Source: an uncultured Paracoccaceae bacterium (lineage in GTDB: Bacteria > Pseudomonadota > Alphaproteobacteria > Rhodobacterales > Rhodobacteraceae). From it: DNA of 64,000 nt. Both the position numbers and the translations under genes were made by a program. The DNA is taken from the NCBI GenBank assembly GCA_945952025.1, contig CAMFGW010000004.1, positions 1 through 64,000 on the forward strand, given 5' to 3'. The notes below the pieces were generated by a model, which was not told the DNA's origin, did no database searches, and saw only the letters and a list, made by a program, of their open reading frames with translations. Below are positions 52,046 to 61,600 of the stretch, in pieces (the first letter of the stretch is position 1; every line of letters starts with the position of its first letter).

Positions 52046-53866
52046 ATGGCCCGCGCACCCCTTCTGCAACTCTCCGACCTGTCGCTCACCTTCGGCGGCA
52101 ATCCCGTCTTTGACGCGCTCGACCTGACCGTTCAGCCGGGCGACCGGCTGGCGCTGGTCGGCCGCAACGGCTCGGGCAAGTCGACGCTGATGAAGGTCAT
52201 GGCGGGGCAGGTCGAACCCGACCGGGGCGGCCGCATCGTGCCCCCCGGCGTGACCGTCGGCTACATGGAGCAGGAGCCGGACCTGTCGGCCTATGCGACG
52301 CTGGGCGATTTCGCGGCCTCGGGGCTCGCGGACGAGGATCGCTACCGGGTGGCGGTCGCGGCCGAGGGGCTGAAGTTCACGCCCGAAACCCCGGTCGCGG
52401 CGGCTTCGGGCGGCGAGCGGCGGCGCGCGGCGCTGGCGCGGCTACTGGCACAGGCGCCGGAGTTGATGCTTCTGGACGAGCCGACGAACCACCTGGACAT
52501 CGAGGCCATCGCCTGGCTCGAGGACCAGTTGGCCGAGACGCGGGCGGCCTTCGTCGTCATCAGCCACGACCGCGCCTTCCTGCGCCGCCTGACGCGCGGC
52601 ACGCTCTGGATCGACCGGGGGATGCTGCGCCGCTCGGACCGTGGGTTTGCGTCGTTCGAGGACTGGCGCGAGACGATCTGGGCCGAGGAAGACCTCGCCC
52701 GCCACAAGCTCGACCGCAAGATCAAGGCCGAGGCCCGCTGGGCGGTCGAGGGGATTTCGGCGCGCCGCAAGCGCAACATGGGGCGCGTGCGCGCGCTGCA
52801 GGCCCTGCGCGCCGAACGCGCCGCCCAGATCCGCCGCCAGGGCACGGCCGACTTCGCGCTCGACGCGGGCCCGACCTCGGGCAAGCTGGTGATCGAAGCG
52901 AAGGGCATCGCCAAGTCCTTCGGCGACAAGGTTGTGCTCCGGCCCCTCGACCTGACCGTCCTGCGCGGTGACCGGGTGGCCTTCGTGGGCCCGAACGGGG
53001 TGGGCAAGACCACGCTTCTGAAGATCCTGACGGGCGAGATCGCGCCCGATGCGGGGACGATCCGCCTTGGCTCCAACCTGCAGATTGCGGTTTTCGATCA
53101 GGCGCGCGCGACGCTCGACCTGTCGATGTCGCTTTGGGATGGCCTCGTGAACGATCCCGACATGGCGGTGTCGGGCCGGTCGGACCAGGTGATGGTGCGC
53201 GGCCAGCCGAAGCATGTCGTGGCCTACCTCAAGGACTTCCTCTTTGACGAGGCGCAGGCGCGGGCGCCGATCGGGTCGCTGTCCGGCGGCGAGCGGGCGC
53301 GGCTGCTGCTGGCCCGGATCATGGCGCGGCCTTCCAACCTGCTGATCCTGGACGAACCGACGAACGATCTGGACGTGGAAACGCTCGACCTCTTGCAGGA
53401 TGTGCTTGGCGAGTATGACGGCACGGTCCTTCTGGTCAGCCACGACCGCGACTTCATCGACCGCGTGGCGACGACGACGGTCGCGCTGGCGCCCGGCGGC
53501 CGGGCGACCGTCTATGCCGGGGGCTGGAGCGACTATCAGGCGCAGCGCGCGTTGGCCGAGCCTGCGCCCGCCGCCCCTGCCGCAAAGCCGGCCACGAAGG
53601 CCGCGGAGCCTGCGCCCGAGCGTGCGCCGAACAAGGCCGTTGGCCTGACCTTCACCGAACGCCATAGGCTTGATGCGCTGCCCGCGCTCATGGAAAAGCT
53701 CGAGGCCGAGATCGGCAAGCTGACCGATTTCCTGTCGGACCCGAACCTGTTCCAGTCCGCGCCCGACAAGTTCCGCCGTGCTTCCGAGGGGCTGGCCGAG
53801 CGGCAGCACGCGCTGGCCCAGGCAGAAGAGGAATGGCTGACGCTGGAGGAAAAGGCGGGGGGCTGA
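52046..53866 (+). CDS. ABC-F ATPase, Uup-like
   Basis: Two Walker A motifs (GRNGSGKST, GPNGVGKTT), two ABC signatures, C-terminal coiled coil. Confidence 0.92.
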   Translation: MARAPLLQLSDLSLTFGGNPVFDALDLTVQPGDRLALVGRNGSGKSTLMKVMAGQVEPDRGGRIVPPGVTVGYMEQEPDLSAYATLGDFAASGLADEDRYRVAVAAEGLKFTPETPVAAASGGERRRAALARLLAQAPELMLLDEPTNHLDIEAIAWLEDQLAETRAAFVVISHDRAFLRRLTRGTLWIDRGMLRRSDRGFASFEDWRETIWAEEDLARHKLDRKIKAEARWAVEGISARRKRNMGRVRALQALRAERAAQIRRQGTADFALDAGPTSGKLVIEAKGIAKSFGDKVVLRPLDLTVLRGDRVAFVGPNGVGKTTLLKILTGEIAPDAGTIRLGSNLQIAVFDQARATLDLSMSLWDGLVNDPDMAVSGRSDQVMVRGQPKHVVAYLKDFLFDEAQARAPIGSLSGGERARLLLARIMARPSNLLILDEPTNDLDVETLDLLQDVLGEYDGTVLLVSHDRDFIDRVATTTVALAPGGRATVYAGGWSDYQAQRALAEPAPAAPAAKPATKAAEPAPERAPNKAVGLTFTERHRLDALPALMEKLEAEIGKLTDFLSDPNLFQSAPDKFRRASEGLAERQHALAQAEEEWLTLEEKAGG

Positions 53867-53900
53867 GGCCAGCTTTCTCGTCCTCAGTTGCGGATGGCGG

Positions 53901-54136
53901 GGCCGGGCGGGATCGGGAAACCTATAGGTTTCCCCCGCCCGTGCGGAAACGGCTCCACTGGACCGCTGATGTCCTGGACCCAAGAAGGCCGGCGCCTGCC
54001 CCGGTGGGCGCGGAGCGCCCGCCGATGGCGGGGCGGGCGCTGGCCGATGGCCTATGGCCTATGGCCTATGGCCTATGGGGCCATCGGCGGGGACAGTTGA
54101 TCAAGCCTTCGCATGGCAGAGGCGATGGCCTCTGCC
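53901..54136 (+). repeat. Dispersed intergenic multi-hairpin element, copy C
   Basis: Same ordered blocks as copy A; perfect 20-bp palindrome at 53915-53934; contains internal 7-bp tandem array. Confidence 0.88.
54049..54076. repeat. Tandem repeat (GGCCTAT)x4 inside element copy C
   Basis: Direct reading: GGCCTATGGCCTATGGCCTATGGCCTAT. Confidence 0.95.
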
Positions 54137-54181
54137 ACTCCGACGGAAAAGCAGGAAAGCAGCGCCCGCCGCCAACCCGCC

Positions 54182-56230
54182 TTAGCGCCGCCGCCGCCGG
54201 CCGCCGCCGTCGCCCGAGGTGGCGGGGTTGTAGCTGACATCCGGCAGGGGCACGATCTGGCGCAGAAGAGTGAAGGGCGCGGTCGCATGCGGAATGGCGT
54301 TCGCGGCCACGAAATGCTCCTGAAAGCGCGGCTCGATGGCGGTTTCGACCTTGTGGATCGCCTTCACCACCCGCTCGATCGAGGCCCGCGCGCCGATGTT
54401 GCAAAGGGCTATGCGTGCGCCGGTTCCGGCGGCGTTCCCGGCCGACACCACGCGGTCCAGGGGCACGTCCGGGATCATGCCCAGGACCATCGCATGCTTG
54501 GGGCTGATGTGCGCGCCGAAGGCCCCCGCGAGCGTCACCTTGTCGACCCCGTCGATCCCCAGCTCGTCCATCAGAAGCCGCGCGCCCGCGTAAAGCGCGG
54601 ATTTCGCCAGCTGGATCGCGCGGATGTCGCCCTGGGTCACGCTGATCCGCGGGCCGCCGGTCGCGGTGCCGTCCCAGATCAGGTATTCGTTCGTCCGCCC
54701 CGTGGCGACCGCGCGCGGCGTGCCGGTCTGTTCGGCCGATCCGACCAACCCGCCCGCGTCCACAAGGCCCGCCATGCGCATCTCGGCCACCGCCTCGATG
54801 ATGCCAGAGCCGCATATGCCGGTGATGCCTGTCTGGGCCGTCGCCTCGGCAAAGCCCGGCTGGTCGGACCAGAGGTCAGAGCCGATGACGCGGAAGCGCG
54901 GCTCCTTGGTCTGGGTGTCGATCTCGACCCGCTCGATCGCTCCGGGTGCGGCGCGCTGGCCGCTCGAGATCTGCGCGCCCTCGAAGGCGGGGCCTGTCGG
55001 TGACGAACAGGCCAGCACCCGCCGCTTGTCGCCCAGAAGGATTTCGGCGTTGGTGCCCACGTCGATGATGAGGACCATCTCGTCGGACTTGTCGGGCTCT
55101 TCCGACAGCGCGACGGCGGCACTGTCGGCGCCGACGTGGCCCGCGATGCAGGGCAGGATATAGACCATGGCGTGATCGTTGACCGCCGCAAGGTCCAGAT
55201 CGCGCGCAGGCAGCGTCAGGCTGTCGCCGGTCGCGAGCGCGAAAGGCGCCTGGCCAAGCTCGACCGGGTCGATGCCCAGAAGCAGGTGGTGCATGACCGG
55301 GTTCATCACGAAGACCGTCTCGACGATCTGGCGCGCCTCGATGCCGGCCTCGGTCGTGATCGACTGGGCGAGCCCGTTCATTGCCTCGCGCACGGCGCGC
55401 GTCATCTCGATGTCGCCGCCGGGGTTCATCATCGCGTAACTCACCCGGCTCATCAGATCCTCGCCGAAGCGGATCTGCGGGTTCATGAGCCCCGACGAGA
55501 CGACGACCGAGCCGTCCGTCAGGTTCACGAGATGCGCCGCGATCGTGGTCGAGCCAAGGTCGATCGCCAGCCCGTAGAGCGGGCCTTCGTAGAAGCCGGG
55601 CCAGATGTCGGTCAGGCGCGTGACGCCGTGGTGGTCGTGGAAGATGGCGCAGGTGACTTTCCATTCGCCCTTGCGCAGGACGGGCTGCAGCCGCCGCAGG
55701 AGCGCCACGTCGACCGTCAGCTCCTCGATCCGCCATTGGTCTTTCAGGGCGGCGCGCAGCCGTTCCCAGTCGCCCGAGGGTTCTTCCATGTCGGGCTCTG
55801 CAACCTCGACGTAGAAGAGCCGGGTCGCGGGGTCCATGGTGATGTCGCGCTGGGTCGCGGACTTGCGGATGACCTGCTTGTGGACCTGGCTTTCGGGCGG
55901 CACGTCGATCACCACATCGCCCATGATCTTTGCCTGGCAGCCGAGCCTGCGCCCGTCGATCAGGCCGCGGATGCGCTTGTAGCGATCCTCGACCGAGTTC
56001 CAGTCCGACAGGGCGTCGGCCTCGACCGTGACGCCATGCTTCGGGAATTCGCCATAGCCCGGCGTGATCTGGCATTTCGAGCAGATGCCCCGCCCTCCGC
56101 AGACCGAATCAAGGTCGACGCCCAGCTGCCGCGCGGCGGTCAGGACCGGCGTGCCGGGGGCAAAGCGTCCGCGCTTGCCCGAAGGCGTGAAGATGACGAG
56201 CGGGTCTTGACGGGCGGCAGTGTCGGCCAT
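54182..56230 (-). CDS. RACE/RamA-type corrinoid-activating protein: 2Fe-2S ferredoxin domain + ASKHA (DUF4445) domain
   Basis: CGGRGICSKCQ ferredoxin motif; GLAIDLGSTTIAAHLVNL; LIIDVGTNAEILLG; GICGSGIIEAVAEM. Confidence 0.9.
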   Translation of the reverse strand: MADTAARQDPLVIFTPSGKRGRFAPGTPVLTAARQLGVDLDSVCGGRGICSKCQITPGYGEFPKHGVTVEADALSDWNSVEDRYKRIRGLIDGRRLGCQAKIMGDVVIDVPPESQVHKQVIRKSATQRDITMDPATRLFYVEVAEPDMEEPSGDWERLRAALKDQWRIEELTVDVALLRRLQPVLRKGEWKVTCAIFHDHHGVTRLTDIWPGFYEGPLYGLAIDLGSTTIAAHLVNLTDGSVVVSSGLMNPQIRFGEDLMSRVSYAMMNPGGDIEMTRAVREAMNGLAQSITTEAGIEARQIVETVFVMNPVMHHLLLGIDPVELGQAPFALATGDSLTLPARDLDLAAVNDHAMVYILPCIAGHVGADSAAVALSEEPDKSDEMVLIIDVGTNAEILLGDKRRVLACSSPTGPAFEGAQISSGQRAAPGAIERVEIDTQTKEPRFRVIGSDLWSDQPGFAEATAQTGITGICGSGIIEAVAEMRMAGLVDAGGLVGSAEQTGTPRAVATGRTNEYLIWDGTATGGPRISVTQGDIRAIQLAKSALYAGARLLMDELGIDGVDKVTLAGAFGAHISPKHAMVLGMIPDVPLDRVVSAGNAAGTGARIALCNIGARASIERVVKAIHKVETAIEPRFQEHFVAANAIPHATAPFTLLRQIVPLPDVSYNPATSGDGGGRRRRR

Positions 56231-56240
56231 GGGTCGGGTC

Positions 56241-57365
56241 CTAGTTCAGGGGCACACGCCACAGGGCGGTTGCCAGCATCAGAAGCGCAAATGCCCAGGC
56301 CGGGATGGCCAGAAGCGACCCCAAGATCATCATCCCCGCCATGATCGGCAAGGCCCAGGCGCGCAGACCCAGATCATGCCTGCTGTCGCGGATCACCCAA
56401 AGAACGATCAGGCACAGCGCGAGGGGGCCACCCAGATACCAGGCGACGGCCGTGTAGTCGGTGACGGCGCGGTGGTCGGCCACGTCCAGCTCGACCCCGA
56501 TCCCGCCGCCGATCAGCGCCGCTCCCATGAAGAAGGGCAGGTGGCCGTAGCCCCAGATGAAGGCGATCAGATTGTCCTTGGTCCTCAGATGCTCCGTCTC
56601 GCAGAAATAGAGCGCCCAGAGGCAAAAGGTGATGACCAGGCCCGCCGTCGCGATGATGGCGGCATCGACCTCGGCATTGCCCTCGAACAAAAGCCCGTAG
56701 CCGTGCGCGACGGACAGAAGGCCCTCGCCCAGGACGATGATGGTCAGAAGGCCGTAGCGTTCGATGATGTGATGGCGGTGCCAGGGCGTCGGGCGGGCGC
56801 GCTCGGCAAGGGCGGGCACGGAAAACTCCAGCGCAAAGACCAGGATCGCCCCCCACATGAAGGCCGGCGATCCGGGGATCGTCAGCAGGTTGAGCGCCGT
56901 CCAGCCCGCCTGCGCCAGCGCGATCCCGGCCGCATAGCGCAGCGCGGTCTTCCGGTAGGTCACCCCGGACGCGGCCGCGCGGAGCCACAGGCCGATCATC
57001 CCGATCCGCATGATGATCCAGCCCAGCAGCCCCCATTGGAAGCTCAGGTTCTGGAAGATGGCTCCGGCGCCACCGGCAAAGATCAGGGCGCCGCACATGA
57101 TGATCATGGTCAGCCAGCGGTAGATCTGGTCGTCATTGTCGAACGCAGAGGCGAACCAGGTGAAGTTCATCCAGGCCCACCAGATCGCCGTGAACAGGAA
57201 GACGTAGTTCGGCAGCACGTCGAGCCCGTGCCCATCGGACGCCGCATGGTGGAAGGCGGCCGTGATCGCGGAAATCGCGATGACGCTCACCAGATCGAAC
57301 AGCAGTTCAAGCTGGGTCGAGGCGCGGTGCGGCTCGTGCGGGTCGCGGGGGTGCAGGGGGCGCAT
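56241..57365 (-). CDS. Low temperature requirement protein A (LtrA)-like membrane protein
   Basis: ASTQLELLFDLVSVIAISAITAAFHH and multi-TM; FCLWALYFCETEH. Confidence 0.85.
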   Translation of the reverse strand: MRPLHPRDPHEPHRASTQLELLFDLVSVIAISAITAAFHHAASDGHGLDVLPNYVFLFTAIWWAWMNFTWFASAFDNDDQIYRWLTMIIMCGALIFAGGAGAIFQNLSFQWGLLGWIIMRIGMIGLWLRAAASGVTYRKTALRYAAGIALAQAGWTALNLLTIPGSPAFMWGAILVFALEFSVPALAERARPTPWHRHHIIERYGLLTIIVLGEGLLSVAHGYGLLFEGNAEVDAAIIATAGLVITFCLWALYFCETEHLRTKDNLIAFIWGYGHLPFFMGAALIGGGIGVELDVADHRAVTDYTAVAWYLGGPLALCLIVLWVIRDSRHDLGLRAWALPIMAGMMILGSLLAIPAWAFALLMLATALWRVPLN

Positions 57366-57443
57366 GCTGCCGGTCAGGTCCTTCGTTCGCTCGATTCCGC
57401 CGATTTAGCGGCGCGGACGGGCGGCGCGCAAGATGGCCCCGCG

Positions 57444-57833
57444 TCAGAACCACATGTCCCCGACCGTGCGCTGGTCGCGGCCCAGATCCTCGAAGGCGTG
57501 AAGCCCGTCGAAATGGTCGACCGGCAGGTGCGCGACCTGGTCCGGATCGGTCAGGCGCAGGTTGACCGCGCTGCGCCTGCGTCCGCTGCGCCCCGGTGCC
57601 AGCCCGCGCCAGTGGGTCACAGAGCCGCAGGTGGGGCAGAAGTGAAACTCCAGGTGCTTGCCCCGGACATAGGCGCGGGTCGGGCCGGTGACGAAGACAT
57701 CCTCGCCCTCATGCCCGTAGACCCACAGGACGCCGTAGCGGCGGCAGATGGTGCAGTTGCAGGCGGTGGCGCTTTCGGGCGTGGCGTCGAAGCGCCAGTG
57801 GACCGCGCCGCAGTGGCAGCTTCCCTCGATCAT
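57444..57833 (-). CDS. GFA family protein (CENP-V/GFA zinc-binding)
   Basis: GSCHCGAVHW...CNCTICRRYG...FCPTCGSVTHW. Confidence 0.92.
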   Translation of the reverse strand: MIEGSCHCGAVHWRFDATPESATACNCTICRRYGVLWVYGHEGEDVFVTGPTRAYVRGKHLEFHFCPTCGSVTHWRGLAPGRSGRRRSAVNLRLTDPDQVAHLPVDHFDGLHAFEDLGRDQRTVGDMWF

Positions 57834-57855
57834 CGCTTCCCCCTCCCTTCGGTCG

Positions 57856-58230
57856 TCAGCCCTTGAAGGCCGTCACCTCGATCTCGACCTTCATCTCTGG
57901 CCGGATGAGGCCGGCGATGACCATGGTCGCCGCCGGGCGGATCTCGCCGAAGGCCTCGCCCAGGGCGGGGACCAGCGCCTCGACCAGCGCGGCGTCGGTC
58001 ACGGTATATTGGACGCGCACCACGTCATCCAGCGTGAAGCCTCCCTGGTCGAGCGCCCAGCGGATCGTCTTGAAGCAGTTCCGCGCCTGGTCTGCCACGT
58101 CCTCGGGCATGACCATCGTGGCATAGTCGTAGCCCGTCACGCCCGAGACGAAGCACCAGGGCCCTTTCACCACGGCGCGGCTGTAGCCCATGGTCTTCTC
58201 GAAGGGTGATCCGGTGGAAATGCGCTGCAT
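57856..58230 (-). CDS. RidA family protein
   Basis: FEKTMGYSRAVVKGPWCFVSGVTGYD, PAATMVIAGLIRPEMKVEIEVTA. Confidence 0.88.
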   Translation of the reverse strand: MQRISTGSPFEKTMGYSRAVVKGPWCFVSGVTGYDYATMVMPEDVADQARNCFKTIRWALDQGGFTLDDVVRVQYTVTDAALVEALVPALGEAFGEIRPAATMVIAGLIRPEMKVEIEVTAFKG

Positions 58231-58851
58231 CTAACGCTCCAGTGCTGCGATGAATTTGGAAAGCGCGTCGGCCCGGTGGCTCAAGCGGTTCTTTTCGGCG
58301 GCACTCATCTCGGCGAAGGTCAGGGTCTGGCCGTCGGGGATGAACATCGGGTCGTAGCCATGGCCTTCGGCGCCGCGCGGGGGCCAGGTCAGGGTGCCGG
58401 GGGCCTGGCCCTCGAACAGGTGCTCGGTCCCGTCCGGGAAGGCCAGGACCAGCGTCGCGCGAAAGCGGGCGCGGCGGGGCAGGGGGGCGGCTATGGCCTC
58501 CAGCTCGGCCCAGGTCCGCTCCATCGCCATGCGGAAGTCGCGGCTGCCGTCGGGCCTGATCGCCCAATCGGCGGTATGGACGCCCGGCCGGTTGCCGAGC
58601 GCTTCGACCTCGATCCCGCTGTCGTCGGCCAGGACCGGCAGCCCGGTCGCGGCAAGTGCTGCCTGCGCCTTGATGCGGGCATTGCCGACGAACGTGTCCT
58701 CGGTTTCGGCCGGTTCGGCCAGCCCGATGTCACCCGCGCCCACGACGGCAATGCCAAGGGGCGCGAGAAGGGCCGCAAACTCGTCGAGCTTGCCGCGATT
58801 GTGGGTCGCGATCAGCAGCCGTTCGCCGATCCGGTCCCCGAGGGTGCTCAC
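58231..58851 (-). CDS. rdgB: Non-canonical purine NTP pyrophosphatase (RdgB/HAM1)
   Basis: [48 protein letters not shown]. Confidence 0.95.
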   Translation of the reverse strand: MSTLGDRIGERLLIATHNRGKLDEFAALLAPLGIAVVGAGDIGLAEPAETEDTFVGNARIKAQAALAATGLPVLADDSGIEVEALGNRPGVHTADWAIRPDGSRDFRMAMERTWAELEAIAAPLPRRARFRATLVLAFPDGTEHLFEGQAPGTLTWPPRGAEGHGYDPMFIPDGQTLTFAEMSAAEKNRLSHRADALSKFIAALER

Positions 58852-59558
58852 AGCGCCGCCTTCTGCGCTGCGACCAGCGTCGCAATCCCGCCCTCGGCCA
58901 GGTCGAGCAGGCGCCCCATCTCGTCGCGGGTGAAGGTGGCGCCTTCGGCCGACATCTGCACCTCGATCAGCCGGCCGCGGCCGGTCAGGATGAAGTTGCC
59001 GTCGGTCCCGGCCTCGCTGTCCTCGGCATAGTCAAGGTCAAGGACCGGCTGGCCCGCATAGATGCCGCAGGAAACGGCCGCGACGTGATCCACGATCGGG
59101 TCGGTGGCCAGCACCCCCGCTTTCAGCAGCTTGTTGACCGCGAGCCTGAGCGCCACCCAGCCCCCGGTGATCGAGGCACAGCGCGTGCCGCCGTCGGCCT
59201 GGATCACGTCGCAGTCGATGACGATCTGCCGCTCGCCGAGCGCCACGCGGTCCACGCCCGCGCGCAGGGCCCGCCCGATCAGCCGCTGGATTTCCTGCGT
59301 GCGACCGGACTGCTTGCCGGCCGCCGCCTCGCGCCGCGTGCGGCTGTTTGTGGCGCGGGGCAGCATGCCGTATTCCGCCGTCACCCAGCCAAGGCCGGTG
59401 CCCTTCAGGAAGGGCGGCGGCTTGTCCTCGACCGTTGCGGTGCACAGGACATGCGTGTCGCCGCAGCGAATCAGGGCCGAGCCTTCGGCATGTTTCGTCA
59501 CGCCGGTTTCGATCGTGATCGGGCGCAGTTCGTCGAGTTTCCGGCCAGAGGGGCGCAT
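58848..59558 (-). CDS. rph: Ribonuclease PH
   Basis: [52 protein letters not shown]. Confidence 0.96.
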   Translation of the reverse strand: MRPSGRKLDELRPITIETGVTKHAEGSALIRCGDTHVLCTATVEDKPPPFLKGTGLGWVTAEYGMLPRATNSRTRREAAAGKQSGRTQEIQRLIGRALRAGVDRVALGERQIVIDCDVIQADGGTRCASITGGWVALRLAVNKLLKAGVLATDPIVDHVAAVSCGIYAGQPVLDLDYAEDSEAGTDGNFILTGRGRLIEVQMSAEGATFTRDEMGRLLDLAEGGIATLVAAQKAAL

Positions 59559-59670
59559 GGCATGTCCTTTCGAGGGTTGCGCCCATTAAGGGGGGCGGGC
59601 CCGGCGATGCAAGCCTGCCGATGCAAGCCCGGCCGGGCGTTGATCCCGTGCCGATGCGACAGCCCGCGCA

Positions 59671-59699
59671 TTGACGCACTGCGCTTGCGTTCCTTAATC
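59671..59699 (+). promoter_or_regulatory. Putative promoter of hrcA-grpE (TTGACG-N17-TTAATC)
   Basis: Sigma-70-like hexamers in the rph-hrcA divergent gap; no CIRCE element seen. Confidence 0.45.
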
Positions 59700-59705
59700 A
59701 TCAAC

Positions 59706-60797
59706 ATGATGCAGGACGCTCCGAACGCAGGCCCCAGGCTTCTGGCCCAGATGAACGACCGCTCGCGCGAGGTCTTTCGCCGCGTGGTCGAACAATATCT
59801 CGATTCCGGAGAGCCGGTGGGGTCGGTGGCGCTGACCCGTGTCCTGACCGAACCCCTGTCGCCCGCGACCGTGCGCAACGTGATGCAGGACCTTGAACAG
59901 GCGGGGCTTCTGGGCAGTCCGCATGTCTCGGCCGGCCGGATCCCGACGCAGGCCGGGCTCAGGCTTTTCGTCGACGGGCTGATGGAGGTGTCGACCGTCA
60001 CGCTCGCCGACCGGCAGGCGATCGAGGCGACGGTCGAGGCGCGCGATCAGGACGTGACCGGGCTTCTGGACCGGGTGGGCGGGGCGCTTTCGGGCCTGAC
60101 CCGCAGCGCGAGCCTGGTGCTGACACCCAAGCGCGAGGCGCCGATCCGTCAGGTCGAGGTGGTGTCGCTCGCCCCCGACCGGGCGCTGGTCGTCCTGGTC
60201 TTTGCCGACGGCACGGTCGAAAACCGGTTTTTCCAGCCGCCGCCCGGCCAGACGGCGGCTTCCTTGCGCGAGGCGGCGAACTTCCTCAACCATGTGGCCG
60301 AGGGGCATACGCTGTCGGAACTGGCGACGCTGATGCGCCGGGAAATCGCGGCGCGGCGGCAAGAGCTGAACGACCTTGCGCGCGCGCTGGTCGAAAGCGG
60401 CGCCGTCTGGTGGGAAGCACCGGGCGAGCCCACCGAACGGCTGATCGTGCGCGGCCAGTCCAAGCTTCTGGACGAGGGCGCGGAGACCGACCTGGTGCGC
60501 ATCCGCAGCCTCTTCGACGACCTCGAACGCAAGCGCGAGGTGGCCGATTTCCTGCAATCGGCAGAGGCGGGCGAGGGGGTCCGGATCTTCATAGGTTCGG
60601 AAAACAAACTTTTCTCACTTTCGGGTTCCTCTCTGGTCATTTCGCCCTATATGAACGAGGACCGTCAGGTGATCGGCGCCGTCGGCGTGATAGGGCCGAC
60701 GCGGCTCAACTACGGGCGCATAGTGCCCATTGTGGATTTTACGGCGCAACTGGTCGGCAGGCTTCTGTCCGACCGGGGCAAGGGGCAGATGCGATGA
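59706..60797 (+). CDS. hrcA: Heat-inducible transcription repressor HrcA (start 59706 or 59751)
   Basis: MNDRSREVFRRVVEQYLDSGEPVGSVALTR; LSPATVRNVMQDLEQAGLL; RLNYGRIVPIVDF. Confidence 0.95.
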   Translation: MMQDAPNAGPRLLAQMNDRSREVFRRVVEQYLDSGEPVGSVALTRVLTEPLSPATVRNVMQDLEQAGLLGSPHVSAGRIPTQAGLRLFVDGLMEVSTVTLADRQAIEATVEARDQDVTGLLDRVGGALSGLTRSASLVLTPKREAPIRQVEVVSLAPDRALVVLVFADGTVENRFFQPPPGQTAASLREAANFLNHVAEGHTLSELATLMRREIAARRQELNDLARALVESGAVWWEAPGEPTERLIVRGQSKLLDEGAETDLVRIRSLFDDLERKREVADFLQSAEAGEGVRIFIGSENKLFSLSGSSLVISPYMNEDRQVIGAVGVIGPTRLNYGRIVPIVDFTAQLVGRLLSDRGKGQMR

Positions 60798-61342
60798 ACA
60801 AGAAGACGAACGAACTGGCGGAAGATCAGATCCAGCTTGGCCCCGAAGCCGGTGCCGAGGACGACGTGCTGCAAGCCGAGGTTGCGGCGCTGACGGCCGA
60901 ACGCGACGACTACCGCGACCGTTTCATGCGCACGCTCGCGGACGCCGAGAATATCCGCAAGCGGGCCGAGCGCGACCGCCGCGAGGGCGAGCAGTATGGC
61001 GCGACGCGGCTCGCGCGCGACCTGCTGCCGGTCTACGACAACCTGACGCGCGCGCTCGATGCCGCTGGCGACGACCAGCGCGCGGCGGCGCCGGGCCTGA
61101 TCGAGGGCGTCGAGCTGACGCTGCGCGAACTGACCAACGTCATGGACCGGCACGGCGTGAAGAAAGTCATGCCGAACGTGGGCGAGCCCTTCGACCCCCA
61201 GCTTCATCAGGCGATGTTCGAAGCCCCCGTGCCGGGCACCAAGGCCGGTGACATCATTCAGGTCCTGACCCCCGGTTTCCTGCTGCATGACCGGCTTCTG
61301 CGGGCGGCGCAGGTCGGCGTCAGCTCGACCCCGAAAAGCTGA
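60794..61342 (+). CDS. grpE: Nucleotide exchange factor GrpE
   Basis: RFMRTLADAENIRKRAERD; C-terminal GDIIQVLTPGFLLHDRLLRAAQVGVS; overlaps hrcA stop. Confidence 0.95.
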   Translation: MNKKTNELAEDQIQLGPEAGAEDDVLQAEVAALTAERDDYRDRFMRTLADAENIRKRAERDRREGEQYGATRLARDLLPVYDNLTRALDAAGDDQRAAAPGLIEGVELTLRELTNVMDRHGVKKVMPNVGEPFDPQLHQAMFEAPVPGTKAGDIIQVLTPGFLLHDRLLRAAQVGVSSTPKS

Positions 61343-61374
61343 GCGCGGGGCGGTAAGGGGCGTTTTGTCGGGGT

Positions 61375-61587
61375 GGCAGGGGCCGTTGACCCTGCCATGC
61401 GGGAACGTCTCCCCTGTCCCCGCCGGTGGCCCCAAGGCCACCGGCCAGCGCCCGCCCCGCCATCGGCGGGCGCTATGCGCCCACCGGGGCAGGCGCCGGC
61501 CTTCGTTGATCTGTGACACGCGCGGTCCAACCGGGACGTTTCCAAACGGGCGGGAGAAACCTATAGGTTTCCTTTTCCCGCCCGGCC
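61375..61587 (-). repeat. Dispersed intergenic multi-hairpin element, copy D (inverted relative to A)
   Basis: Same ordered blocks as copy B; 16-bp palindrome GAAACCTATAGGTTTC at 61556-61571. Confidence 0.88.
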
Positions 61588-61600
61588 ACACGGGGTCGCC

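Noticed and set aside
52442-53983. 513-aa minus-strand ORF
   Set aside because: Antisense to the Uup-like ABC-F gene.
56220-57866. 548-aa plus-strand ORF
   Set aside because: Antisense to ltrA-like and GFA genes; composition typical of shadow ORFs.
59605-59665. CCGATGC short repeats upstream of hrcA
   Set aside because: Only three short imperfect units; could be chance in GC-rich DNA and are not CIRCE.
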